Source: Planctomycetota bacterium (lineage in GTDB: Bacteria; Planctomycetota; Planctomycetia; Pirellulales; Pirellulaceae). From it: a stretch of 64,000 nucleotides of DNA. Below the pieces are notes generated by a model. It saw only the letters and a program-made list of their open reading frames with translations. It did not search any database and was not told the DNA's origin. The stretch covers positions 1 through 64,000 of the forward strand of contig JAQBZB010000008.1 of NCBI GenBank assembly GCA_027622275.1, given 5' to 3'. A program made the position numbers and the translations under genes. How positions within the stretch are numbered: position 1 is the stretch's first letter; each line of letters opens with the position of its first letter. Shown here piece after piece: positions 51,701-59,574 of this stretch.

Positions 51701-51864
51701 GCGTACGGATTGCCGAAGGTTGGCTCAACCCTCGTGAAATCACGACTGGCGATGCGGGCAAGCTTCCCGATTTGCCTCCCGACACGACACCCCAGGACGC
51801 CGCCGCGTGGACGCTCGTCGCCCGCGTGTTGTTAAATCTGGACGAAACGGTCAGTAAGAATTGA
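48790..51864 (+). CDS. PSCyt1-DUF1549-DUF1553 planctomycete cytochrome c protein
   Basis: This 1024-residue protein has a signal peptide (about 1-28). The PSCyt1 domain (about 38-140) carries the heme motif CGKCHGLD and the signature GLRLDVRDQALQGGDS. DUF1549 (about 160-365) contains RRVYLDLIGLPPS and a second CxxCH (CAQCHSHKFDP). A jelly-roll-like middle region follows. DUF1553 (about 690-985) contains RLALARWLTSKESPLTARV and GPRFRVDAEVVRDLALSVSG. Such proteins are exported and widespread in planctomycetes; reaction unknown, possibly polysaccharide or sulfate-ester related. It is paired with the DUF1501 gene 29 bases downstream. Confidence 0.94.
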   Translation: MKFWVKSCRLFSITLLPFVFAVTIGHGQEAPAVENTKISFRREIQPIFAEHCGKCHGLDSSTRKSGLRLDVRDQALQGGDSERPAIIPNKPEKSHLIERVSATDEDLLMPPLGEKNPLSKEQIDALATWIQQGAEYDAHWAFERPRKIPLRADLDHPAKAHPVDAIVAEKLGQGNLQLSPPAPPDILCRRVYLDLIGLPPSPAELDAFGRDGLEATVDRLLADERFGEKWAQHWLDVARYSDTNGYEKDMSREQWIWRNWVINAINADMPYDQFIIEQLAGDLLPNATQEQIIATGFLRNSMINEEGAIVAEQFRMVEMFDRMDCVGKAVLGLTIQCAQCHSHKFDPITHDEYYGLFAFFNNSFEARSNVYSPAKLQEIAAIQQVIGAIEDGVREQKPDWKNEISAWEQQVLAKEPEWNVLKSIELGSVSGLNHPRQLDDGSLIMLGHSSAEFFVVAEPDVMGVTGVRLEVLTHGDLPSRGPGRDRVGSWDITEFEVLTKSPDDKEWKALELAEATADFSQALEETKDSKQRRGPVSLMIDKVKESRWTADRGLERRNQASVAVVRLASPVDVPLGTHIKFVLHMTQMVGCCRISITTAEAPAAQPVDYQAILAMKRAPEERTDADNATIFSAWAKTLPGNESRATSIDEQWKRFPSADTSVLHLAERTGPYRRVSHLLGRGAWDQPQQAVQPHALSILHEFPETKRSDRLALARWLTSKESPLTARVAVNRAWQVIFGEGLVSNAEDFGTRTPVPEYLELLDWLAVDLMESQWSHKALLRRIVTSKVYQQTSTVDAERFRQDPRNRLLARGPRFRVDAEVVRDLALSVSGLMTQKVGGPSIIPPVPKNVLDYNFVVPNFWTPAEGAERYRRAIYVFRKRSMPDPVLSNFDAPNGDMACARRPRSNTPLAALTGLNETVFVEAARALALRILREGGAGVEDRINYGFRLCTSRYPNEAEQRAITGLLSSQRVRIAEGWLNPREITTGDAGKLPDLPPDTTPQDAAAWTLVARVLLNLDETVSKN

Positions 51865-51893
51865 TTTATTTCGGAAAGTGCAGAGTCGATAAC

Positions 51894-53333
51894 ATGAACA
51901 TTGAACGCCCAATTCACGAGGCTCTCGCGACGACACTCCGTCGACGCTGGTTCCTCGGCCAATGTGGCGTAGGCCTGGCCGGAATCGCAGCCAATACGCT
52001 CGGCGCCCATGCCGGCCTGAATTCCTTGGTAGCCGCCGAGAGCGCGAATCCGCTGGCGGCTCGCACGCCACATTTCCCCGCCCAGGCGAAACGCGTCATC
52101 TACATGTTCAATGCGGGTGCTCCGAGCCATCTGGAGCTGTTTGATCACAAGCCAGAGCTCACGAAGCGAGATGGGCAATTGCCCCCTGCCGAGCTCTTGA
52201 AGGGTTACCGCGCGGCGTTTATTAATCCGAACTCGGCACTCTTGGGGCCCAAGTACAAATTCGCGCAACACGGCGAATGCGGGATGGAATTGAGCGAAGT
52301 GTTACCGCATACAGCTCAAATTGCCGACGATATTTGCCTGATCCGTACGATGCAGACCGAGGCGGTCAATCACGCGCCCGCCCAAATCATGATGAATTCG
52401 GGTTCGCAGCAGTTTGGGCGGCCGAGCTTTGGTGCCTGGACGCTCTACGGACTTGGTTGCCCTGCCGAGGAATTGCCAGGATTCGTGGTACTCACCAGCG
52501 CCAAGGGGACTAGTGGTGGCGCGAGCAATTATGGAGGTGGGTTCCTGCCGACGCTGTACGGTGGCGTGCCATTTCGATCGGCCGGCGACCCGATCCTCTA
52601 CCTTTCGAATCCGAGTGGAGTGGATGCCCAGGCGCAACGTGCTTCGCTAGATGCACTCAACCAACTCAACCGCCAGGCCCTTGAGAGTGCAGGCGACCCC
52701 GAGACAGCGGCGCGCATCCAGAGTTACGAGATGGCGTATCGGCTACAGACCAGTGCCCCCGAGTTAATGGACCTCGGGAGCGAATCGAAGGAGACGCTTG
52801 AATCGTACGGAGTGAAAGATCCCAACGAAGCGAGCTACTCGCGAAATTGCCTCTTAGCCAGGAGGCTGGTCGAGCGGGGCGTACGGTTTGTTCAGCTGTT
52901 TCACGAGGCGTGGGATCAGCATGGGAACTTGACGGCTGATGTGAAGAAAAACACGGACGCCACGGATAAACCGAGTGCCGCCTTGGTCAAGGACCTCAAA
53001 CAACGCGGGCTCCTCAAGGATACACTCGTCATTTGGGGAGGCGAGTTTGGCCGAACTCCGATGGTTCAGGGAGGCAATGACGGAAGGGATCATCACAATC
53101 GCTGCTTTTCAGTCTGGCTCGCCGGCGGTGGCATCAAAGCGGGGCACACCTACGGAGAGACCGACGACTTGGGCTTTAATGTGGCGGACAATCCGGTCCA
53201 CGTGCATGACCTCCATGCAACGCTGCTTCAGCAACTCGGCCTGGACCACACTCGCCTCACCTATCGGTACCAAGGACGCGATTTCCGTCTCACCGATGTG
53301 CATGGCAAGGTCGTCGAAGGGGTCCTCAGTTAG
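51894..53333 (+). CDS. DUF1501 protein with Tat-like signal
   Basis: This 479-residue protein begins with a Tat-like leader ([19 protein letters not shown]). It has the DUF1501 core, an alkaline-phosphatase/sulfatase-type fold: [52 protein letters not shown] and [20 protein letters not shown] with His/Asp metal-site residues. It almost always follows a PSCyt/DUF1553 gene, as here. Start 51894 is chosen over 51861 because the twin-Arg leader then sits near the N-terminus. Function unknown. Confidence 0.93.
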   Translation: MNIERPIHEALATTLRRRWFLGQCGVGLAGIAANTLGAHAGLNSLVAAESANPLAARTPHFPAQAKRVIYMFNAGAPSHLELFDHKPELTKRDGQLPPAELLKGYRAAFINPNSALLGPKYKFAQHGECGMELSEVLPHTAQIADDICLIRTMQTEAVNHAPAQIMMNSGSQQFGRPSFGAWTLYGLGCPAEELPGFVVLTSAKGTSGGASNYGGGFLPTLYGGVPFRSAGDPILYLSNPSGVDAQAQRASLDALNQLNRQALESAGDPETAARIQSYEMAYRLQTSAPELMDLGSESKETLESYGVKDPNEASYSRNCLLARRLVERGVRFVQLFHEAWDQHGNLTADVKKNTDATDKPSAALVKDLKQRGLLKDTLVIWGGEFGRTPMVQGGNDGRDHHNRCFSVWLAGGGIKAGHTYGETDDLGFNVADNPVHVHDLHATLLQQLGLDHTRLTYRYQGRDFRLTDVHGKVVEGVLS

Positions 53334-53351
53334 CGTCTCAAGAAAAGATAG

Positions 53352-53371
53352 GACGGGCACTCTTGCCCGTC
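53352..53371 (+). terminator. Hairpin after the DUF1501 gene
   Basis: GACGGGCACTCTTGCCCGTC forms an 8-bp stem with a 4-base loop, followed by a T-rich stretch (TATTGATTTTGATTT). It lies about 20 bases after the stop codon, where a terminator is expected. The T run is interrupted, so the strength is uncertain. Confidence 0.55.
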
Positions 53372-53419
53372 TATTGATTTTGATTTGATCCGCACACCAG
53401 CGACAAGATCGCCAATTTC

Positions 53420-53604
53420 CGGGAGAGGCTGTGAAAAAATAGTCTCGCAGCGATATAGTCGCCTTTCGCTTCGCGAAAATAGCGGGGAACCATCGGCACG
53501 GTGTTACAGTCACCGAATTGCTTCAAGCGTCGGTGAGCGCAACCGACGTCGTTTGGCCAATGTCGTTGCGCGCACAGGACGACAACACATGAGCGCGCAA
53601 GCGA
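53420..53604. repeat. Degenerate REP-type repeat segment
   Basis: The words GGCTGTGAAAAAAT and TAGTCGCCTTTCGCT, which belong to the element at 9327-9445, recur here without a complementary right arm. The next part contains AAGCGTCGGTGAGCGCAACCG, of which a near-copy (GGTGGGC) lies near 58086. It appears to be a decayed element. Confidence 0.6.
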
Positions 53605-54399
53605 TTACTTAAGAAAACCGCTACGGATAACGGATGCTGCACTCAACTCGTCGTTTGCAGCGTCATCGAGAGCAAGTAACTCGCGCAATTGCGCAGTCAG
53701 ACTCGCTTGAGCTTCTTGGTCGAGCATTTGCTTCTGATATTGTTGCTGCGGCTTGTCGCGGCGACAGTAAAATGCGTGAACCGCTGTGCGTGGCTTGGCG
53801 GTCTGATTCGCTAATCCACCGTGCCACAGATGGGCATTCATTACAATCACCGAGCCAGCTTTGCCTGTCAATATGATTTCATCCTCGTGCGGTGCGGACG
53901 CGTCGTTCAAAACATCTTGGGGAAGCTGTCGCCAACGATGCGAACCTGGAACTGCGCGCATAGCTCCGTTGCGATTTGTGAAGTCGTCGAGCATCCATAC
54001 ACTGTTGCAGACCCAATCGCCATGATCATCCGGTATCGCGCCCATGTCGCAATGCAGTGGCTGCGGATTGGAGTTGTGTGGGTTTGCCGACCGAGCATTT
54101 GCGCTGCTCAGTTTGCAGTCACCGCCGAGAACGTGACGAACCAGTTCGAGTACACGTACATCGGAGACGACCCTTTGAAAGATAGAACCCTTGTTGACGA
54201 GGTTCGCCAACCGTCTAGCGCCGGATTCCTGCCGAAATTCTGCGCCGGCGGCTTGTCCCTCTGCTTCGAACAGCTCCTCGACTCGTATGCGCAACTCGGC
54301 CAGCAATGCATCAGACATCAAGGCTGGCAACACGACGTAGCCCAGTTCATCGAGTTGACGTTGCTGCAATGTGAGGTAGGACATTGTCACGCTTGGCAT
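53605..54399 (-). CDS. Phytanoyl-CoA dioxygenase (PhyH) family protein
   Basis: This 264-residue Fe(II)/2-oxoglutarate-dependent oxygenase has the facial triad HCDMG (His and Asp) and a distal His in HLWHGG, with Arg in KPRTAVHAFYCRR for 2-oxoglutarate. The beginning FELGYVVLP-like (here LDELGYVVLPALMS) is normal. The substrate is unknown. It is a single gene; repeat DNA flanks both sides. Confidence 0.9.
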   Translation of the reverse strand: MPSVTMSYLTLQQRQLDELGYVVLPALMSDALLAELRIRVEELFEAEGQAAGAEFRQESGARRLANLVNKGSIFQRVVSDVRVLELVRHVLGGDCKLSSANARSANPHNSNPQPLHCDMGAIPDDHGDWVCNSVWMLDDFTNRNGAMRAVPGSHRWRQLPQDVLNDASAPHEDEIILTGKAGSVIVMNAHLWHGGLANQTAKPRTAVHAFYCRRDKPQQQYQKQMLDQEAQASLTAQLRELLALDDAANDELSAASVIRSGFLK

Positions 54400-54489
54400 T
54401 CTGAATCAGGCGTTTCCATCATAGATCATCATAAGCGAGATACGGGCGGACGGCACCTAGCGGCTCCACGGCATCCACTTTGAGATCGA

Positions 54490-54589
54490 TATACCGCTCG
54501 CGGTTGAAAGTGGCACTTTCATAAAACCTGTACGTTGGCCTTCCAAGGCCGTCGTACGAAAGCGTCAACGCCCTCCGCGAGCGGTATAT
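54490..54589. repeat. Inverted-repeat element, copy B (related to 10303-10432)
   Basis: Outer arms ATACCGCTCGCGG (54491-54503) and CCGCGAGCGGTAT (54575-54587) are perfect. The inner sequence GTACGTTGGCCTTCCAAGGCC is partly self-complementary. The order of shared words matches copy A over about 100 bases, but this copy keeps both outer arms and lacks copy A's extra inner arm. Confidence 0.88.
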
Positions 54590-54690
54590 TGATACGCCTC
54601 CGCCTCCAGAACACAGTCGAATTATCTAGCCGCGCTGCTATGATTGACAGCGATTCGGAGCACCACCATGACAATCAACAGAGCCTCTAC

Positions 54691-55710
54691 ATGAAGCGAA
54701 TCGCGCTCCTTGCGCTGTTACTAGTGCCGATCGCTGGCGTCGTGTCCGTCGTCTCGTCTCGGCCGCGACACGCCAATTCGTCGCATCAAGAGACGGTCAT
54801 CGTGCTCAAGGGCGCGGTTCAGTTCGGCGAGGACCATGCGTTTACGCGGACAATCCGCAAGTTTGAAGAGCTTGTCGAGAAATACTACGACAAGCCGATT
54901 CGGTTTGAACTTTACAAAAACAGTGAACTGGGACTCGAGAAGGACTACTTCACCTATATGAGTTTGGGCTACGCCATCGACTACGCAGTCGTATCGCCCG
55001 CCCACATGTCGACCTTTTCGGAAGCTGCACCCTTGATGGACATGCCATTCTTGTTCCGCGATTTAGAGCATTGGAACAAGACGCTCCAGAGCGACGCGTT
55101 ACAACCCATTGGCGACGAGCTGGCAAATAAGGCAGACGTGATGTTGATCGGTTACGCGGGCGGCGGCATTCGAAATCTGATTGTGAACCGGCCGATCCGC
55201 AACGTGCAGGAACTCAAGGGACTGAGCATGCGTGTGATGGGCGCGCCGATTCAGACTCGTATCTTCCAAGAGATGGGTGCGTCGCCAAGCGTGATTGCGT
55301 ACAGCGAAGTTTATAACGCGATTCAAACGGGCGTCATCGACGCGGCGGAAAACGAAGCGGCCGGGATACAACAAATGAAATTTTATGAAGTGGGACCAGA
55401 GATTTCGCAGACTCAGCATGCAATCACAGTCCGGCCATTGTGTTTTAGCGGCAAGACGTTTCGAGGATTGCCAGCCGATTTGCAAAAGGCGATTGTTCGT
55501 GCCGGTCGCGAAGCCGGCGCGTTCGGACGCCAGCTCGAGTCGGGGGAAGATGCGGCGATCCTGGCCCGCCTGGAGAATGAAGACAAATTACGTACACACA
55601 CCTTTACCGACCGCGACGAGTTACTGCGGTTGGTCGAGCCGGTGCAAAGAGCCTACGCCCAGCAAATCAACGCTGAAGATCTTTTGGACCGCATCAACTC
55701 GCTTCGATAG
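54691..55710 (+). CDS. dctP: TRAP transporter solute-binding protein
   Basis: This 339-residue protein has a signal peptide or anchor at the N-terminus (about 1-24). The DctP/TAXI-type fold shows in KFEELVEKYYDKPIRFELYKNSELG and GAAPIMDMPFLFRD-like (here EAAPLMDMPFLFRD). The TRAP signature GLSMRVMGAPIQTRIFQEMGA follows, with Arg for a carboxylate substrate, then EVYNAIQTGVIDAAENEA. It captures an acid substrate for the membrane subunits encoded next. The start at 54691 has only a weak ribosome binding site; an ATG at 54640 is possible. Confidence 0.92.
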   Translation: MKRIALLALLLVPIAGVVSVVSSRPRHANSSHQETVIVLKGAVQFGEDHAFTRTIRKFEELVEKYYDKPIRFELYKNSELGLEKDYFTYMSLGYAIDYAVVSPAHMSTFSEAAPLMDMPFLFRDLEHWNKTLQSDALQPIGDELANKADVMLIGYAGGGIRNLIVNRPIRNVQELKGLSMRVMGAPIQTRIFQEMGASPSVIAYSEVYNAIQTGVIDAAENEAAGIQQMKFYEVGPEISQTQHAITVRPLCFSGKTFRGLPADLQKAIVRAGREAGAFGRQLESGEDAAILARLENEDKLRTHTFTDRDELLRLVEPVQRAYAQQINAEDLLDRINSLR

Positions 55711-55711
55711 C

Positions 55712-56254
55712 ATGACAACGCTTGCCAAAATCACAACATCGTCAATCGACATGTACTACGTGTTGCTCAAGTTCGTGCTTGGGTTGTTGATGTTCTTGAT
55801 GACCGCTGTCGTTTTGATGCAGATTCTCTCGCGCTATTCGGGGATCATCCCACGCTACGTTTGGACGGAAGAGGCGGCCCGATTCTGTTTCGTGTGGATT
55901 GTGATGATCGGCTCGATGATCGCCGTCCGCGACGATTCGCATTTCAAAGTCGATCTACTGTCTTTCGCGGAAAACGATCGACAGAAGGGAATCGGCCAGT
56001 TGATCGTCCACCTTGCGATGTTGCTGCTGGCGATTGTGTTTGCCTGGTACGGCTGCCTGTTCGCCAGCTTCGGGCTGATGCAACACTCCGAGATGAGTGG
56101 CATCAATATGCTGAGCATCTACGTCGCGTTTCCGTTGGCGGGCGTGACCTGGGCGGTCTTTCTGTTGGAACGAATTGTCGGTGACGCGCGATTGCTCACT
56201 GGCCCCGCGGCGAAAGCTCGCGCAATCATGCCTAGCCAGAAAGAAGATGAATGA
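55712..56254 (+). CDS. dctQ: TRAP transporter small membrane subunit (DctQ)
   Basis: This 180-residue protein has four hydrophobic helices, with VWTEEAARFCFVWIVMIGS and AVRDDSHFKVDLL matching the DctQ signature. It starts one base after the DctP stop and overlaps DctM by four bases (ATGA). It joins DctM to form the membrane carrier. Confidence 0.92.
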   Translation: MTTLAKITTSSIDMYYVLLKFVLGLLMFLMTAVVLMQILSRYSGIIPRYVWTEEAARFCFVWIVMIGSMIAVRDDSHFKVDLLSFAENDRQKGIGQLIVHLAMLLLAIVFAWYGCLFASFGLMQHSEMSGINMLSIYVAFPLAGVTWAVFLLERIVGDARLLTGPAAKARAIMPSQKEDE

Positions 56255-57552
56255 GTTCGGGTGAAGCCGCCGTCATCATGTTTGGCACATTTGCAGTGCT
56301 GGTTGTGCTGCGCATCCCCGTTTCGTTTGCGCTGGGACTCGCCTGCGTGCCGATGATGTTGCTTGACGAGCGGCTGACGCCCATCTTATTGATCAACGAA
56401 ATGTGGAAGTCATACAACTCCTTCATTCTGCTGGCCGTACCATTCTTTCTGCTGGCCGCCAACTTGATGAACGCAGCGGGAATTACCCAGCGGTTGGTTG
56501 ATCTGTCACGAGCGACGGTTGGACATCTGCCGGGTGGTTTGGGGCACGTCAATGTTCTGGTCAGTATGTTGTTCGCCGGCATCTCTGGTTCGTCGACGGC
56601 AGATGCGGCGGGGATTGGTTCATTGATGATTCCCGCGATGAAGAAACAGGGTTACGACCCGAGTTTTTCGGTTGCGATCACAGCATGCTCGTCTGTGATG
56701 GGTGTGATCATTCCTCCCAGTATCATGATGATCGTCTGGGGCGGATTGATGTCGGTCTCGATCGGTGGTTTGTTCATGGCCGGCATCGTCCCTGGAATCA
56801 TGATCGCGCTGTTCATGATGGGTACAGTACTGGTGTATGCCAAACGCCGCAACTATCCGGTTTACGAACGGGCCACTCGCAAAGAGTTCTTCAGGGCACT
56901 CGGCAGCGCCAGTCTCGCGTTGGTGACGCCAGCGATCATCGTGGGGGGCATCGTGGGTGGTTTTTTCACACCCACCGAGGCGTCGGTGATCGCAGTGGTT
57001 TACTCGGCTGTTTTGGGCGGCGTCATCTACCGATCAATTACGCCCCGACAATTTCCCAAAGTGTTTTACGAGTCGGCTCGTTTCGCCGCGATCTCGCTTT
57101 TTTGCATCGGCACGGCGTCGGCGTTTGGCTGGTTGCTGGCCTACTACCGAGTGCCCCAGGCTGTGGTTGATGTGATGGCGGGATGGGGGACGGGCCTGGT
57201 GGCCACAGGCTTCTTGATCGCCGCATCATTCTTGTTCGTCGGCATGTTCATCGACGCGATTCCCGCCATCATCATCCTCGGCACAGTGCTCGTTCCACTG
57301 GCAGACAACGTCGGCATGCACCCCATTCACTTCGCGATTATCGGCGTGATCGCGCTGGCGTTCGGCCTGGTTACGCCGCCGTATGGATTGTGCTTGCTGA
57401 TCTCGTGTTCGCTGGGCGAAATCAAAGTAGTCAATGCTTTGAAAGACGTCGGCATCATTTTGGTTCCCATGATGATTCTGCTGATCCTTGTGATTGTCTT
57501 TCCCGAGTTTGTCTTGTTCCTTCCTCGGTGGATCACACCGCAGTTTCTATAG
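56251..57552 (+). CDS. dctM: TRAP transporter large permease (DctM)
   Basis: This 433-residue protein has about twelve helices and the DctM family marks: NLMNAAGITQRLVDLSRA, GGLGHVNVLVSMLFAGISGS, ITACSSVMGVIIPPSI, and late VTPPYGLCLLISC. It uses an ion gradient to move the acid bound by DctP. The start overlaps the DctQ stop. It is the last gene of the operon. Confidence 0.95.
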   Translation: MSSGEAAVIMFGTFAVLVVLRIPVSFALGLACVPMMLLDERLTPILLINEMWKSYNSFILLAVPFFLLAANLMNAAGITQRLVDLSRATVGHLPGGLGHVNVLVSMLFAGISGSSTADAAGIGSLMIPAMKKQGYDPSFSVAITACSSVMGVIIPPSIMMIVWGGLMSVSIGGLFMAGIVPGIMIALFMMGTVLVYAKRRNYPVYERATRKEFFRALGSASLALVTPAIIVGGIVGGFFTPTEASVIAVVYSAVLGGVIYRSITPRQFPKVFYESARFAAISLFCIGTASAFGWLLAYYRVPQAVVDVMAGWGTGLVATGFLIAASFLFVGMFIDAIPAIIILGTVLVPLADNVGMHPIHFAIIGVIALAFGLVTPPYGLCLLISCSLGEIKVVNALKDVGIILVPMMILLILVIVFPEFVLFLPRWITPQFL

Positions 57553-58947
57553 TGATTGCGTATTCAAAACGAACGTCGGCAAGAACAGGGGACGGAGTCA
57601 AAGAAGTTATTGCTGAAAGTTGTGGACTAGCTGATAAGTAAAAAGGCGGCGTTTCCTGCTGGTGGTCTTCAGCTTTGTTTCATCAGTGGCCCGACGAGGG
57701 TAACGAGGATACGCCTTGAGGAAAACGTGGAGCCGAACGACACTGCCGACTTTGCATCTTCGCCGGGCTTCACCGGATGAACGGCGTGGTCGCACGAAAC
57801 TCGCATCGGCCGCCCGCGTCTGCGCCCAACCTAAACCTGCGTCGGTGTCCGCGACCCGAGGGCAGTTTCGCGTTTGCCGAAGATCACCACTGGTGTGTCA
57901 GAATGATGGTGCGCGGCGTAGGCGGTCTCGGTTGCTTGACGGCCGCGCTACTGCCACATGACGACAACTCCGCAGTCAGTTGGGCCGAAACCGTTCGGCG
58001 TACATGACGTCAACCGAATGCGAGATACCGGGATTCCCCCCGCGCGTCGGTGTAGCCATCCAGGGTCGTGATCGCGGGAGGGTTCGAAGCGTCGGTGGGC
58101 GCAACCGAAGTCTCGAACCCGCATGGCTTGCGCGGGTCGGTCGTTTCGACCGACGCACTCAACAGCTCGCAAGATCGCCGGTCATGAATCGTTCATTTCG
58201 ACGTGCAAGCCAGATCGGGGCTGTCATCCATTCGATTGCTCGCCGCGATGAATTCCGGCGACCTTGTGGATCAAATGGTTAGCTGCAATGCCTGACCCCC
58301 GCGCGCGAGAGTCGCGGCCGCCTCGCGGTTGCTCCGCTGGCATTCAATCGTGGCCAATTGGGGGAGCGGAAGCCACGGCGGAAGGCACGTTCTTCGGCTT
58401 CGTCTCCCGTATAATCAACGCTGTCGCTCAATCGGCCTCAGATGGCGACCGGCAGAGCTGTGCCGTTTGTTTTCACGATGCGTCAGAATCGGGAATCTCT
58501 TGAAACTTTTCGCTGGCGATGATCGTCGCTATCTGAAGCAGGCTCCGATTCGTTGGTTCAAGGAACATCCGATGCGTTTCTTCGCGGCACCGCGGAACGT
58601 CTCATTTATGACCAGTCAGCGCTTGTGATGCGCCGGCGCAAGTGCGTACACCGACGTTGGCGGGCTCTCGTAGCGGGGCTTGAGTTGCAGCGACGGGAAC
58701 TGCGAATAGTGCCGGTTCTGGTGCAGATTGGCGTCCTGCTACCAGTCACAATATTCTGGACTTTTGGACGCGAGTTCTCGCGCGGAAAACTCCAGAATGT
58801 CGTGGTAAACAGCACGGCAACCGTTGCCAGTTGCGGTTAGGCTGAATACTTTCACTTCACGGGATCAACTCCCGAAGCCCCTGACTTCCCAGCTTATTAA
58901 GTAGCAATTCGAAAACAATTATTGAAAATCTACTAAGAAAGCAGGCC
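57553..58947. other. Long gene-free or degenerate region
   Basis: No recognisable gene is seen in these 1395 bases; several short frames exist but none has a plausible start signal plus family resemblance. The word AAGCGTCGGTGGGCGCAACCG at about 58084-58104 repeats that near 53525. The last 50 bases before the sigma factor gene are AT-rich (AATTCGAAAACAATTATTG) and may be its promoter. I see no RNA gene. Confidence 0.55.
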
Positions 58948-59574
58948 GTGGTGGTTCTTCCCCTCAGAGAGGATGAACTGGTTGTGAATCAAAACTGCCA
59001 GACGCAGCAAATAGAGTTAATGGTGAAACCGACTCTCCGAGTCAACCAGTCTGCTGCCCAGGGTGTGAGCAAGATCACCCTACGGACTTTGTTTGACAGC
59101 GAGGAAACTCCGCTGCTGCGCTACGCGTTCTCACTGACCGGTCGCCGCGCGGTGGCCGAGGAAATCGTGCAAGAAGTGTTTCTGCAACTACACACGCACT
59201 GGGACAATGTTGATTCTCCCAGAGCTTGGCTTTTCCGCAGTGTGCGTAACCGGGCCTACAATCACATCCGGGACAATAGACGGGAAATTCTGCACAGTGA
59301 CGATCACAACGTGCAATCCCCGACCGACGAAGACGAAACGCCAGAGGCTGGGCTCTTGCGCATGGAGGCGATCGGAACTCTGCGGCAGATGGTGGAGGGG
59401 CTCGGTGAGACCGATCGACAACTGGTGAAGTTGAAGTATTTCGAAGACCTCAAGTATCGCGACATCAGCGCTCAAACGGGGCTCAGCATCAGCAACGTAG
59501 GCTACCGCCTGCATCATATTTTAAAAGAGCTGGCCGACAAATTGCGTCCACTCGGAATCGACGGAATGTCATGA
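58948..59574 (+). CDS. ECF RNA polymerase sigma factor
   Basis: This protein has sigma region 2 (LFDSEETPLLRYAFSLTGRRAVAEEIVQEVFLQLH, in parts) and region 4 (LVKLKYFEDLKYRDISAQTGLSISNVGYRLH) with no regions 1 or 3, as ECF factors do. With the GTG at 58948 it has 208 residues; with the ATG at 59020 it has 184, close to the usual length. It overlaps the next gene by 4 bases (ATGA), which suggests that the next product controls it as an anti-sigma partner. Confidence 0.9.
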   Translation: MVVLPLREDELVVNQNCQTQQIELMVKPTLRVNQSAAQGVSKITLRTLFDSEETPLLRYAFSLTGRRAVAEEIVQEVFLQLHTHWDNVDSPRAWLFRSVRNRAYNHIRDNRREILHSDDHNVQSPTDEDETPEAGLLRMEAIGTLRQMVEGLGETDRQLVKLKYFEDLKYRDISAQTGLSISNVGYRLHHILKELADKLRPLGIDGMS

